Shown here in pieces: positions 18,333-28,276 of a DNA stretch of 64,000 nt. The notes below the pieces were generated by a model, which saw only the letters and a list, made by a program, of their open reading frames with translations, searched no databases and was not told the DNA's origin. Made by a program: the position numbers and the translations under genes. Source of the DNA: Defluviitalea raffinosedens (GTDB lineage Bacteria; Bacillota; Clostridia; Lachnospirales; Defluviitaleaceae). The stretch lies in contig NZ_JAFBEP010000013.1 of assembly GCF_016908775.1 (NCBI RefSeq), positions 17,675-81,674 on the forward strand, in the 5' to 3' direction. Each line of letters begins with the position of its first letter. Within the stretch, counting starts at the first letter, position 1.

Positions 18333-20567
18333 ATGTTTAGCAGAATCTATTCAGAAGATATTGATATCGTTAAAATGTTTATTAATGAGTGTAAGGAATG
18401 TCTTGAAGATTTAAAAAAAGATATGCTAAAGCTTGAGGTGAACTCTGAAGACATAGATTTGCTCAGTCATCTTTTTAGAAGGACCCAAAAAATCAAGAGA
18501 GAGTCTTCATTTGTAGGGCTATCAGGTATTGTGAGATTAACTTATGAGGTAGAATGCATATTAAAGGCTATAAAAGATAAAAGAGTGGCCGTTGATACAG
18601 AACTTATTGATGGAGTGCTTTTGTATATAGACTTTTTGGATACTTATACAACAGGACTTCTTGAGAGATTAATGAAACTTGATTCAAATGTTGACAGTAG
18701 ATTGTATCTGGAATATGAAGATCAGCAAGATGAAAAACAGTTGGTTGCAACTTTGCGACAAGCTTATGAAAGTTGTGAAATTAGAGATGATGAAAACAGT
18801 AAGGATCAGAAGGAAATTATTGAAGATCAAAATTTGGAAGTTCTGCAGTCTGAAGTGTTTAATAAGGGATTGACAGGGGGAATTAAGGACCAATTTTTGT
18901 ATGAAAGTATGGAGAATTTTGATAAAATCGAGCATGATTTATTAGTGCGGCTTGATGTCAATGACGATGATCAAGTGGCCATCAGTGAGATTTGCAGAAT
19001 TATGCATAGTACCAAAGCTAGCGCAGGCATATATCTTGCAACTGTACCTCATCAAAGTCAGGAACAATTAGCATTAAAGAAGTTTTCTGAGGTTGTCCAT
19101 ACTTTTGAAAATTTATTAGATTTGATAAGAGACAAGAAAGTTCCATTTGATCATGATCTTATTGATTTAAGTTTCTTGGTGGTAGATTATTTAAAGTCTT
19201 TTATAAACTCTTTTTTTTCGGAGGAATTTTTGAATTTACAGAATAATGATATCCTTGATGGAATAAAAGAACATATATCTCAAATTCAATCAACATCACA
19301 GGATGCATTATCAAAAGCTGCATCAACTCAATTGAAATTAGAAAAAGTTGATGAAGTAAAATCGAAGAGCAGCATAAATCAGAGCATACGGGTTAATCAA
19401 GAAAAAATTGATAAAATGATGAATATGGTCTCTGAACTTTTTATTGCAAAAAATTCATTTACATATATTTCAACCAAATTGAATTTAGAGTATGCAGTGC
19501 CAGCAATCTCTAAGGAAATGAAACATTTTGAAGAATATTTAAACAGTATTTCTGAGGAACTTCAAAACGCTATTATGTCCATAAGAATGGTGGAAATCAA
19601 AACAGTTTTTCAAAGAATGCCCAGAGTCGTAAGAGATATAGCTCAAAGTACAGGTAAGAAAATGGAGTTGCGTTTGGAGGGGGAGGACACAGAGTTAGAC
19701 AAGACAATTATTGAACAAATTGGAGATCCTTTGGTGCATTTGATTCGTAATGCTGCGGATCACGGTATAGAGCTCCCTCACGTGCGTTTGTCAAAAGGTA
19801 AGCCAGAAATAGGAAGAATTGTATTGAGAGCCTACAGCAATAGCAAGTATGTATTTATTGAGATTGAAGATGACGGAAAGGGAATCGATGCTGAGGAATT
19901 GAAAGAAAAAGCAATTGAAAAAGGATTTATTACCCGTGCTGAAGCGGAAAGGATGACTCGTAGTCAATTGTTAAATCTTATTTTTCTTCCAGGGTTCAGT
20001 ACTGCAAAGCAAATTACAGAGATATCTGGTCGTGGCGTGGGTATGGATATTGTAAAAAGTAATATTGTTAGCATAAATGGAAATATAAAGATTGAAAGCG
20101 AAGTGGATCAAGGGACGAAGATGATTATCCAATTACCGCTTTCACTGGCAGTTACCCGTGACCTGATTTCCCGGGGATTAATTGTAGAAGCAGCAAATGA
20201 AACTTATATTATTCCTCTGAAATATATTGTTGGTTCAGTAAAAATTAATAGAAGTAACATTCATAAATATGATGACAAGTGTTTCATGCATTTAAGAGGG
20301 GACATTATCAGAATTGAATGGCTGAGTAAGGTTTTTATGTCTGGTGAGAGAGATGTCGGGAAAGAAGAATTGAATGTTGTGATTTTATCCAATGGAGTTG
20401 AGAATTTTGCAATTGTTGTAGATAAGCTGAAAAATGAACAGGAGTTTGTGGTAAAAACATTGGATGGGCATCTGGCCTCTATTCCTGGGATATCTGGGTC
20501 AACTTTACTGGGAAATGGACAAGTGGTTTTAATTGTGAATCCTATAGATCTCCTGCAGCTTATGTAA
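18333..20567 (+). CDS. cheA: CheA histidine kinase with a dead first and live second Hpt domain (copy 1)
   Basis: The protein has 744 residues. The first Hpt-like domain (about 1-110) has Gln52 in place of the phospho-His (RRTQKIKRES). A second Hpt-like domain (about 175-310) keeps a His at 225 (RIMHSTKASAG). The P3 dimerisation helices start near 350 (NQEKIDKMMNMVSELFIAKN). The ATP-binding P4 domain has the N box LVHLIRNAADHGIE, G1 EDDGKGID and G2 GRGVGMDIVK. The P5 CheW-like domain ends the chain. I see no clear P2 CheY-docking domain. Start follows GGGGAGA. With the separate Hpt protein this gives the operon two possible phosphoryl sites outside the canonical position. Confidence 0.92.
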   Translation: MFSRIYSEDIDIVKMFINECKECLEDLKKDMLKLEVNSEDIDLLSHLFRRTQKIKRESSFVGLSGIVRLTYEVECILKAIKDKRVAVDTELIDGVLLYIDFLDTYTTGLLERLMKLDSNVDSRLYLEYEDQQDEKQLVATLRQAYESCEIRDDENSKDQKEIIEDQNLEVLQSEVFNKGLTGGIKDQFLYESMENFDKIEHDLLVRLDVNDDDQVAISEICRIMHSTKASAGIYLATVPHQSQEQLALKKFSEVVHTFENLLDLIRDKKVPFDHDLIDLSFLVVDYLKSFINSFFSEEFLNLQNNDILDGIKEHISQIQSTSQDALSKAASTQLKLEKVDEVKSKSSINQSIRVNQEKIDKMMNMVSELFIAKNSFTYISTKLNLEYAVPAISKEMKHFEEYLNSISEELQNAIMSIRMVEIKTVFQRMPRVVRDIAQSTGKKMELRLEGEDTELDKTIIEQIGDPLVHLIRNAADHGIELPHVRLSKGKPEIGRIVLRAYSNSKYVFIEIEDDGKGIDAEELKEKAIEKGFITRAEAERMTRSQLLNLIFLPGFSTAKQITEISGRGVGMDIVKSNIVSINGNIKIESEVDQGTKMIIQLPLSLAVTRDLISRGLIVEAANETYIIPLKYIVGSVKINRSNIHKYDDKCFMHLRGDIIRIEWLSKVFMSGERDVGKEELNVVILSNGVENFAIVVDKLKNEQEFVVKTLDGHLASIPGISGSTLLGNGQVVLIVNPIDLLQLM

Positions 20568-20616
20568 AAATAAAGTATTCAACTTAAGCATATGGTGGAA
20601 AGGCTGGCGAATATAA

Positions 20617-22251
20617 ATGGCAGGAAGGAGCAGCAAGAAAAAACAGGGTAATTTTAAGAAGATGAAAAAAGAAGTGCTTGTAGAGCAACAGAATGGACAG
20701 AATCAAAATTCAGAAATATCAATGGAAGAGTTGGAGAATGATAGTTTGATAATGCCAGAGGCAGTAATTCTGGACAATGTTAAAAAAGAAGCAGAGGATA
20801 ATGGAGAAAAAGCTGTTGATACAAAGAAAATAGAGTTGGTAATTTTTCGTGTAGGCGAAGAAGAGTTTGCTCTAAAAGTGTCGAATATAAAGGAAATTAT
20901 CAGGATTCCTTCAGTGACAGAGGTTCCTAATGCTCCAGAGTATATCACAGGTTTGTGTAGTTTGAGAGATCATTTGTTGCCTGTTATAGATTGCAGAAAA
21001 TTATTTGGTATGCCAAAACAGGAATTTAATGAGAACAGCAGAATTATTGTTACAGATATTCATGGGAAAATGACAGGACTGGTGTCCGATAAAGTTTTAG
21101 AAGTTATCAATATTGAAGAAACACAAGTAAACGAACCTCCATCCAGTATTAAAGGAATTGATGGTGGAATGATTCAAGGTATTCTAGTTCTTGATGAGGG
21201 TAAAAGAGTGATTATGATTTTAGATGCCGAGAAAATTACAAAAGTTAAAGGGATTGATGAGACTGTAAAGCAGAACCATCCCCCCATAGAAGATTTAATA
21301 TCTTCGGAAGCAAAAGAGGAAGAAGATCAGATTATTATATTTAGTGTTGGTAAAGAAGAATATGCCTTTAGTATTGATTATGTAAAAGAAATCATTGGAT
21401 TGCCTGATATTGTTAAGGTACCGAATACGGCAGACTATATAGAGGGTATGTTTTCTATAAGAAATGAACTTTTGGCTGCTATTAATCTGGGAAAATATTT
21501 TGGTATGAAGTGTGAAGTTTTAGATAAACGAGGTCGTGTGATTATTATAAACAATGGATTTTTGTCATATGGTATAATTGTTGATAAGGTGTCCAATGTG
21601 GTTCAGGTGCAAAAGCAACTATTAAAAGAAAATGTGCAGGATGCAATGTTTGCTGGTATAGGTTTTACTAAAGGAATTTATAATTTGAACAACGGTCAAA
21701 GATTAATTATGATGTTAGAGCCTGATCAGTTGATTCATTTAGAAGATATACAAGGGATTTTGGAAGTTAATCAAAAAGAATCAAAAAAGGACAGTACATT
21801 CCATCCTGATGAAGTAGGACTTACCAGTGAATATGTTATTTTTAGAATTGATGAGGAGGAGTATGGAATAGCAATTCATAAGGTACAGGAAGTCAACAGA
21901 ATTGACGAAATCACACATTTTCCGGGAGCACCTCAATTCATAGCCGGAATGGTTGATTTAAGGGGAGAGGTCATACCTATACTGAATCTAAGAAAAATGT
22001 TTGGACTTCAAGATTTAGACTCTTATTGTGGATCCAAATTTTTAGTTGCTGAATTTGAAAATAAGAAAATAGGTATCTTGATTGATTCGGTTTCTGGCGT
22101 TTTAAGATTTTCAGAAGCCTGTATTGAAAAAGCTTCAGAAGCATTAAAAGAAAAAGATCAGAATTGCTATATAGACAAAATAGCAAAACTGAATGATGGT
22201 AAGCGAATGGTTTTGATATTAAACCTTTCAGCTTTGTTGAGTTTTATGTAA
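20617..22251 (+). CDS. cheW: second triple-CheW protein, only in cluster 1
   Basis: The protein has 544 residues. A charged, disordered-looking N-terminus (about 1-68; Lys-rich, then Glu-rich) precedes three CheW domains at about 70-215, 240-385 and 405-544. It resembles the 492-residue triple-CheW in plan but is much more diverged from it than the two cluster copies are from one another. It starts 49 bases after the cheA1 stop, with GGTGGAAAGG upstream. It is last in the operon, before a terminator. It may build a different scaffold layer or couple another receptor. Cluster 2 ends at cheA and has no counterpart. Confidence 0.88.
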   Translation: MAGRSSKKKQGNFKKMKKEVLVEQQNGQNQNSEISMEELENDSLIMPEAVILDNVKKEAEDNGEKAVDTKKIELVIFRVGEEEFALKVSNIKEIIRIPSVTEVPNAPEYITGLCSLRDHLLPVIDCRKLFGMPKQEFNENSRIIVTDIHGKMTGLVSDKVLEVINIEETQVNEPPSSIKGIDGGMIQGILVLDEGKRVIMILDAEKITKVKGIDETVKQNHPPIEDLISSEAKEEEDQIIIFSVGKEEYAFSIDYVKEIIGLPDIVKVPNTADYIEGMFSIRNELLAAINLGKYFGMKCEVLDKRGRVIIINNGFLSYGIIVDKVSNVVQVQKQLLKENVQDAMFAGIGFTKGIYNLNNGQRLIMMLEPDQLIHLEDIQGILEVNQKESKKDSTFHPDEVGLTSEYVIFRIDEEEYGIAIHKVQEVNRIDEITHFPGAPQFIAGMVDLRGEVIPILNLRKMFGLQDLDSYCGSKFLVAEFENKKIGILIDSVSGVLRFSEACIEKASEALKEKDQNCYIDKIAKLNDGKRMVLILNLSALLSFM

Positions 22252-22311
22252 GATGGATTAAGAATAGAAAATGCGAACAGAGATAAAGGAATATAAAGAT
22301 TCTAAAGTAAG

Positions 22312-22364
22312 GGGTTTCCAGGCATTGTTTTTGCTGAAATAATAATGTCAGAAACTCTTTTTTT
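22312..22364 (+). terminator. terminator of chemosensory cluster 1
   Basis: A two-part stem (22312-22318 with 22351-22357, then 22321-22326 with 22344-22349) is followed by seven Ts. A related hairpin closes cluster 2 at 33236-33284. Confidence 0.8.
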
Positions 22365-22432
22365 ATTGCTTACGGGAATATGACTACGCCAACTGTTTTT
22401 GGAAAAGTTATATAAATTTATAGGTATTTAGT

Positions 22433-22461
22433 TTGACATCATTTAATGAGTTTGATATACT
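22433..22461 (+). promoter_or_regulatory. promoter of chemosensory cluster 2
   Basis: TTGACA (22433-22438), a 17-bp spacer and TATACT (22456-22461). It is a near copy of the cluster 1 promoter. It begins about 700 bases upstream of the first intact gene. Confidence 0.85.
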
Positions 22462-22666
22462 TACATCAAATTAAGTCGAATTATTATGAAATGTATCGAA
22501 TTTACGTACAATATTTAGCGGAATTTTGATTTGGAGAATACAACTAAATTTTTTAATTCTATTTTTGGAGTAAAAAGCTTTGGCAAAGCTGGTACTATTT
22601 TTTAATTTTAATTTATTGCAATGGGATTTGACGAGATTTTTAGTTAAGTAAAAACAGAATACCATG

Positions 22667-22746
22667 AAAAGGCAAACTTATTGAAAAATAAGGACGCAAA
22701 GCCACGAGTCTAAGGTGAGAGAACACTATGATTGTCGGGTTGCCAG
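22667..22746 (+). ncRNA. cyclic-di-GMP-I riboswitch (GEMM-I) aptamer
   Basis: The stretch matches the GEMM-I class in order and structure. P1 is GGCAA (22671-22675) with TTGCC (22740-22744). The first internal hairpin is CTTATT-GAAA-AATAAG (22677-22692), with a GNRA tetraloop. The conserved core GACGCAAAGCCAC follows at 22693-22705. The second arm carries the tetraloop-receptor parts TAAGG (22711-22715) and CTATG (22726-22730), and ends GTCGGGTTGCC. It lies in the leader of cluster 2, between promoter and first gene. Confidence 0.93.
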
Positions 22747-22768
22747 GTTGCATTTGAAGAACTTATTT

Positions 22769-22806
22769 AAAGCTATGGCAGACGATGTTGCTGTGGCTTT
22801 TATTCA
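22769..22806 (+). terminator. probable expression platform of the c-di-GMP riboswitch
   Basis: A 12-bp stem with several G-U pairs (22769-22780 with 22789-22800) precedes a T-rich tail, 23 bases after the aptamer. TGCCA in the P1 3' strand (22741-22745) can pair with TGGCA (22776-22780) in the left arm instead. Ligand-stabilised P1 would then favour termination, predicting an OFF switch. Confidence 0.5.
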
Positions 22807-22815
22807 TTTATTGCA

Positions 22816-22888
22816 GAGTTAAACTGCATATCGTAACACTTGATATTACGATGCCAGAAATGAATGGTATCGAGTGAATGGCTGAAAT
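22816..22888 (+). pseudogene. cheY remnant in the cluster 2 leader
   Basis: About 70 bases match the middle of cheY (9863-9940), including the phospho-acceptor segment LDITMPEM. A TGA replaces a Cys codon just after. Both ends of the gene are missing, and the upstream part is replaced by the riboswitch and its hairpin. Confidence 0.85.
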
Positions 22889-22901
22889 ACTCAAAGTGTG
22901 A

Positions 22902-23058
22902 ATTCAAAGTAAAATAAAGTGCAGTATAGAAGAACTTCGGAAAAAAGTTTCTTTTTTGCACTGTGATGGATATATGGGAAAGGAATCTACTGCTGATGGC
23001 GTGAACACATACTATATTATTTTTAATCCTTAAGATATAACTGACAACATGGCAATAT
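22902..23058 (+). pseudogene. remnant of the 82-residue gene in the cluster 2 leader
   Basis: The sequence matches 10228-10384 in cluster 1. About 43 codons stay open (IQSKIKCSIEELRKK through YYIIFNP) before a premature TAA. The first half of the gene is lost and no start with a ribosome site is seen. Confidence 0.8.
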
Positions 23059-23160
23059 AATTGGATGGGAATGTACAATGGACTGGAAACAACTCTGATT
23101 CTTGTGCATTTAATTATATAAACCATCGTAATTTACTTAAAAATAGGAGGACAAAATGTT

Positions 23161-25107
23161 ATGGAAAAAAAACTTGCAAAGCCTTCAAACATGGAAAGTG
23201 AAAAAGGAACATCACAGACTTCACTTCGGATCACAGATGAAATGGAGAAAAAAAGAGAACTTGCCAGAAAACAGGCTCAGGATAAAGTGAGAGCCAGAAC
23301 ACTGGCAAAGCAGCAGCAACTTTCTGAAAGGATTGCGGTTGCAACAGAGCAGTTGGCTTCAGGGATTGAAGAAGCAAGCAGTGCAGCCGAAGAACTTGGT
23401 GCAACGATGGAACAGATTGCCAGAGGTGCAAGTGAAGCATCTTCTGCAGCCGAAGAGTCAAGAGCTGCTATTAACCAGATCGATAAAGCTTCAGTCGTGG
23501 CAGAAAAGAACGCGAAAGAATCCTTGAAGAGAGTGGATCTTGCAAAAGAACTGATAGATAATACTTCTAATGATATAGAATTGATGATTAAAGGGATCAA
23601 GGCATCAGCGGATACCAATATGGAATCCGTAAAACTTGTTGGAGAACTGGAGAAGCAATCCAATGAGATCGGAGAAATTGTGCAGGCAGTGGTAAGAATT
23701 GCCGATCAAACTAACTTGCTTGCGTTAAATGCAGCCATAGAAGCGGCCAGGGCGGGAGAACATGGAAAGGGCTTTGCAGTGGTAGCTGATGAAGTGAGAA
23801 ATCTTGCCGAGACTTCAGAAAAATCAGCCAGAAATATCACAGAACTGGTGAATGAAATTCAACAGAATGTGAAAATTGTTGTGGTGGATATTGAGAATGC
23901 TGGTAAAGCTGCCAATGAAGAAGTAGAGAAGGCACTGAAAACTACTGAGGATCTTATTAAGATCAATGAGGAAATCATTTTGGTAAGGGAAGGAGTTGTG
24001 GAAATATCTCAGAATGCAGTGGATGCCAATAAAGGAGCCAGTGAGTTCCTGGCGATGGCTGAACAGATTGCTGTAGCTGCTGAACAACAAAGTAGTGCCG
24101 CTGAAGAAGTAGAAAAATCAATTCAAATGCAAAATTTGGCTTTTAATGAGTTAAATGCAGGTGCTGCTGATTTGGCTCAGATGGCTGAAGAGTTAAAGTA
24201 TTCTACGGATGCCCAGAAGTCTTCAGAGTCCTTGGCGGCAGCATCTGAGGAATTGTCAGCTAATGTGGAGGAAGCAAATTCTACTGCCAATGAGATTCTA
24301 AAGGCAATGCAGCAGATTTCAGCAGGTGCCCAGGCTCAAGCCGAGCTTACTGAAAAAGCTGCAGGACTAGGTGACAGACTTGCAGTAGCTGCGCAGCAAA
24401 TGAGTGACAGGGCGAAATTCTCTGCAGAAAAGATTGAAGAACTTCAACAGTTGCTGGAGGCAAACAAAACAGCAGTGGATAATTTGATTGCTGGAATATC
24501 TTCTTCAGCAGAATCTAGCATTGTCTCTGCAAAAAATATTAAGAACCTAGAGGAAACTACAAGAAGAATCGATAAAATTGTGGACGCTATAGTTAATGTA
24601 ACCATTCAAACGAATATGCTGGCTGTAAATGGTTCTATTGAAGCGGCCAGGGCAGGAGAATTCGGAAGAGGTTTTTCAGTTGTTGCCGGAGATATAAGAG
24701 CGCTTGCCAATGAATCTGCGGAAAACACAGATAAGATCAAGGATCTTGTAAGAGGCATTCAGAATCAGATTCAAAGAGTTGCAGCGGATATAGATCTTTC
24801 CAGTAAAACTTCTTTAACTGAAGTAGAAAAGGCAAAGAAAACAACACACAATCTCAATATTATTGAAGAAAGCATGATAGAGATCCTTACAGGAGCAAGA
24901 GAGATTCTTAAAGGATCAGAAGAGTCGTTAGTGGCTTTGGAACAGGCAAAGAAGGGTGTGGATCAGATTGCAACCGCTGCTCAGGAAGCCAGCAGTGGAG
25001 CTGAACAGGCAGCAGCAGCAGCAAATCAACAGGCCAAAGGTATGCAGGAACTTGCAGAAGCGATTGAAGAGATCTCAGGATTGGCTGATGAACTTCAGAA
25101 TATGTAG
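23161..25107 (+). CDS. soluble chemoreceptor with two MCP signalling hairpins (copy 2)
   Basis: The 648-residue protein is exactly as long as copy 1 and very similar throughout. The first tip is identical ([17 protein letters not shown]) and the second is the same variant ([17 protein letters not shown]). There is no membrane segment and no recognisable sensor domain. Differences cluster in the N-terminal 180 residues, for example KASVVAEKN for KASIISEKN, which may tune input or methylation. Start follows AGGAGG. It is the first intact gene behind the riboswitch. Because tips and arms match copy 1, mixed assemblies of the two systems are possible. Confidence 0.9.
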   Translation: MEKKLAKPSNMESEKGTSQTSLRITDEMEKKRELARKQAQDKVRARTLAKQQQLSERIAVATEQLASGIEEASSAAEELGATMEQIARGASEASSAAEESRAAINQIDKASVVAEKNAKESLKRVDLAKELIDNTSNDIELMIKGIKASADTNMESVKLVGELEKQSNEIGEIVQAVVRIADQTNLLALNAAIEAARAGEHGKGFAVVADEVRNLAETSEKSARNITELVNEIQQNVKIVVVDIENAGKAANEEVEKALKTTEDLIKINEEIILVREGVVEISQNAVDANKGASEFLAMAEQIAVAAEQQSSAAEEVEKSIQMQNLAFNELNAGAADLAQMAEELKYSTDAQKSSESLAAASEELSANVEEANSTANEILKAMQQISAGAQAQAELTEKAAGLGDRLAVAAQQMSDRAKFSAEKIEELQQLLEANKTAVDNLIAGISSSAESSIVSAKNIKNLEETTRRIDKIVDAIVNVTIQTNMLAVNGSIEAARAGEFGRGFSVVAGDIRALANESAENTDKIKDLVRGIQNQIQRVAADIDLSSKTSLTEVEKAKKTTHNLNIIEESMIEILTGAREILKGSEESLVALEQAKKGVDQIATAAQEASSGAEQAAAAANQQAKGMQELAEAIEEISGLADELQNM

Positions 25108-25125
25108 AGAATGGAGGGGATAGTC

Positions 25126-26601
25126 ATGGCTACTGGTATAAACAATGCCAGCTTTACAGAGCGCCAGCTAGTTACCTTCCTGCTTGGAGAGGATGAATTC
25201 GGGACTGATATTATGGATGTAAAGGAAATTATCAGGGTTCCTGATATCACAAGAGTGCCGAATGCTCCAGTCTATGTTGAAGGTGCGTGCAATTTAAGAG
25301 GAAATATTTTGCCAATCATCGATGGGAGGACCTGGTTTAATCTAGAGAGAAAAAATAGGGATGAAAACAGTAGGGTGCTCGTCATAGATGTAGATGGCAA
25401 AGCAACAGGAGTAATTGTAGATAAAGTATCGGAAGTAATGAGGGTAAATATTGCAGACATAGAGGCACCACCAGAAATTATAAGAAATGTGGATTTAGAC
25501 TATTTAAACGGTGTTGTAAAGCTGGAGAATGGAAACAGGCTTGTCATGCTTTTGGATGTTGTAAAGGCATTAAGTGTTAACAACGCCCAAAAGGAAGAGA
25601 TAAAAGAGCAGAACGAAAGTTTGCAAAAGAACAGTGCGATCCTAGGCAGCAGTAATAATGAGTCTATCGATGAGGAACAATTAGTTTCCTTTCTCCTAGG
25701 TAAAGAGGAATATGCCATTGGGATTATGAAGGTTAAAGAAATTATCCGCACACCTCAGATCGTGAAGGTTCCAAACTGTGAAGAATACATAGAAGGAGTA
25801 GTTTCTATACGCAATAACTTGTTGCCTATAATAAACTTAAGGACATGTTTTGGAATGGAACATCTGGAAGTTAACGATCACACCAGAATCCTGGTGGTGG
25901 ATATGGGCAGTTTTACTGCGGGAATTATGGTGGATAAGGTTTTAGAAGTTTTGAGAGTCCCCTCAAGTATTATTCAGTCTCCACCGAGATTTTCCACTCA
26001 AAGCGAGGATCAGCTCAAAGGAGTGGCAAAGTTGGATCAAGGTAAGCGTATGATTTTGATGCTTGAACCTTCAAAATTAATTTCTGCTGATGTAATCAGT
26101 GGAATCAGCGGAACTGATGGAATTTACAAAGAGGATAGTGATGGAAAGAGCATTGGGAAACAACTGATTGATGAAGAGCAGCTGGTAACTTTTAAAATAG
26201 ATTCTGTGGAATATGGGGTTAAGATTGCTAATGTTCAGGAAATCAACAGGATGACGGAAGTAACCAAAATACCCAGGGCTCCATACTGCATTGAAGGAAT
26301 TGTAAATTTAAGAGGAAATGTAATACCTGCACTGAATTTAAGAAAACTATTCAATCTTCCAGAAAAATCAATTACTGATGCCACACGGATTATTATCATT
26401 GATCATAATGGAAAGAGAACGGGAATTGTGGTTGATTCGGTTTCGGAAGTACTTAGATTTGAAAAGACCTTGATAGAAGCCCCACCTGATACATTAAGCA
26501 ATGGGGTTGACAGTGATTATGTGGAAGGCGTTGGAAAACTTAATGACGGTAAACGAATGATATTGATTTTGGATATTAGTAAAATACTAACTTTGTGTTA
26601 A
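25126..26601 (+). CDS. cheW: triple-CheW scaffold protein (copy 2)
   Basis: The 491-residue protein has three CheW domains as in copy 1, at about 12-150, 183-325 and 350-490. The 18-base gap to the receptor gene, with GGAGGGG, is identical to copy 1. The linkers between domains (about 155-180 and 328-348) are the most changed parts. The DNA of the third domain (about 26172-26570) is about 97 percent identical to copy 1, then diverges sharply in the last codons. It should connect the copy 2 receptor with CheA2. Confidence 0.92.
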   Translation: MATGINNASFTERQLVTFLLGEDEFGTDIMDVKEIIRVPDITRVPNAPVYVEGACNLRGNILPIIDGRTWFNLERKNRDENSRVLVIDVDGKATGVIVDKVSEVMRVNIADIEAPPEIIRNVDLDYLNGVVKLENGNRLVMLLDVVKALSVNNAQKEEIKEQNESLQKNSAILGSSNNESIDEEQLVSFLLGKEEYAIGIMKVKEIIRTPQIVKVPNCEEYIEGVVSIRNNLLPIINLRTCFGMEHLEVNDHTRILVVDMGSFTAGIMVDKVLEVLRVPSSIIQSPPRFSTQSEDQLKGVAKLDQGKRMILMLEPSKLISADVISGISGTDGIYKEDSDGKSIGKQLIDEEQLVTFKIDSVEYGVKIANVQEINRMTEVTKIPRAPYCIEGIVNLRGNVIPALNLRKLFNLPEKSITDATRIIIIDHNGKRTGIVVDSVSEVLRFEKTLIEAPPDTLSNGVDSDYVEGVGKLNDGKRMILILDISKILTLC

Positions 26602-26691
26602 AATTAAGTTTTTTAGGGCGTTACCACGGGTATAGTAATATTTATTTCGGGGTGCGCCCGAATTTTCTAAAGATGATGGCAGGTGATATTC

Positions 26692-27771
26692 GTGACCGAC
26701 AAAATAAAAGTATTGATTGTAGATGATTCAGCTCTTATGAGAAAAGCTCTGAAGGAAATTGTTATGACTGATCCGAGCCTTGAAGTGATTGGAACAGCGA
26801 GGAACGGACAGGATGCCATCGATAAGGTGTACGAGTTAAAACCGGACGTGATTACAATGGACATCAATATGCCTGTTATGGATGGTCTGACATCTATGCA
26901 GCATATTTTGAACGAAGATCCAGATATACCTGTTTTGATGGTGAGTTCACTTACTGAAGAAGGAGCATTGATAACTTTCGAAGCACTTGAGCTTGGTGCC
27001 TTTGATTATGTTACTAAACCTTCAGGAACTGTATCTTCTAATATACATATTGTCGGAAGGGAAATAATTCAAAAAATTAAAGTGGCTCATAAATCCAAAA
27101 GCAAGAAAAGTATCAAAGACAAATTTAGGAGGCGTGACGGCACTATCGCTATAGCAAAGAAAACAGCACCTATAATTAAAACGCCCATAATCACTAGTCC
27201 AGACCTTTCAAAAATTGTTCTCATAGGTATTTCTACTGGCGGTCCTCGTACACTGATGGAAGTTCTTCCGATGCTTCCGCAGGATTTACAGGCTGCAGTA
27301 ATCATCATACAGCACATGCCGCCGTCATTTACCTCTTCTTTTGCAAAAAGACTGGATAGTGCCTGCCAGCTTCCAATTAAGGAAGCAGAACCAGGAGATA
27401 TCCTTCAAAATGGAAGAGGATATCTGGCTCCGGGAGGATATCAACTATTGGTAAGAAAAGAGGGGATACTTCGTCTTTCCAACAATCCTCAAACAATTTT
27501 TATGCCATCGGTGAATGTAACGATGGAATCTGCACTAGACACTTTTGGCGCTAAAAAGGTGATCGGCGTATTAATGACCGGAATGGGAGATGATGGGGCA
27601 GATGCTATGGTAAAGATTAGAAAAGCTGGTGGCGTTACCATAGCTGAGGATGAGTCTACAGCAGTGGTTTTCGGTATGCCAAGAGAAGCAATCGAAAGAG
27701 ATGGCGCTGAGATTGTAGTGCCCTCTTATAAGATAGCGGATGAAATCATAAAAGCCGTTAAAAAATTTTAG
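26692..27771 (+). CDS. cheB: CheB protein-glutamate methylesterase (copy 2)
   Basis: The protein has 359 residues, with a receiver (VLIVDDSALMRK, TMDINMPVMDG, YVTKPSG) and a methylesterase domain with the Ser (GISTGGPRT), His (IIQHMPPSF) and Asp (TGMGDDGAD) triad. The linker (about 125-165) is strongly diverged and more basic than in copy 1. No ATG lies near the start; the GTG at 26692 has AGGTG seven bases upstream, and GTG 26683 is the alternative. Confidence 0.92.
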   Translation: MTDKIKVLIVDDSALMRKALKEIVMTDPSLEVIGTARNGQDAIDKVYELKPDVITMDINMPVMDGLTSMQHILNEDPDIPVLMVSSLTEEGALITFEALELGAFDYVTKPSGTVSSNIHIVGREIIQKIKVAHKSKSKKSIKDKFRRRDGTIAIAKKTAPIIKTPIITSPDLSKIVLIGISTGGPRTLMEVLPMLPQDLQAAVIIIQHMPPSFTSSFAKRLDSACQLPIKEAEPGDILQNGRGYLAPGGYQLLVRKEGILRLSNNPQTIFMPSVNVTMESALDTFGAKKVIGVLMTGMGDDGADAMVKIRKAGGVTIAEDESTAVVFGMPREAIERDGAEIVVPSYKIADEIIKAVKKF

Positions 27772-27818
27772 GCTACATCTAATGAATAGGTATTTTTTGA
27801 ATTATATGGAGGTTTCCA

Positions 27819-28229
27819 ATGAAGTATAAATACAAAGTTCTGATAGCAGATGCAGATGAAAAAATACTAAGCACTCTAAAAAATCATCTGGAACAGCAAA
27901 ACTATGAAGTTGAAGTTACTCAAAGTGCCAAAAATGCTTTTGAGAAAGTTAAAAGCGATAAATACCATATTGCATTGATAGATATAGATTTGCCTGAAAT
28001 GAGCGGAATTGAGCTTTTAAGGGAGATCAAAAGTTTTGATGCTTTAATACAGGTTATAATGATGGCAGAAAATTCTACTATGGATAAAATATTGAACGCC
28101 CTTGAATATGGGGCCAATGACTATATACAGAAAACTCTTTCGGATGTAGAGTATATCACACAGATTATAAATTATTCTGTGGAGAAACTGGAGAGGTGGA
28201 GGAAATCCATTATTCAAATAATAAAATAA
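27819..28229 (+). CDS. degenerate receiver-domain protein (copy 2)
   Basis: The protein is 136 residues, co-linear with copy 1. Asp55 is kept (LIDIDLPEMSG) and Lys is kept (YIQKTL), but the usual Pro after it is Thr. As in copy 1 the second acidic residue is Ala (IADADEK), and the switch residue is Ala (MMAENS). Start follows GGAGG. The C-terminal helix VEKLERWRKSIIQI is almost unchanged, which suggests that it is a binding surface. Confidence 0.85.
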   Translation: MKYKYKVLIADADEKILSTLKNHLEQQNYEVEVTQSAKNAFEKVKSDKYHIALIDIDLPEMSGIELLREIKSFDALIQVIMMAENSTMDKILNALEYGANDYIQKTLSDVEYITQIINYSVEKLERWRKSIIQIIK

Positions 28230-28276
28230 CCAATCCCAAACTGATTGGTATCATACTGTATTAGGAGGTAAGCTTA

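Noticed and set aside
22252..23160. mobile element between the chemosensory copies
   Set aside because: No transposase or terminal repeats. The content is a promoter, riboswitch and gene relics.
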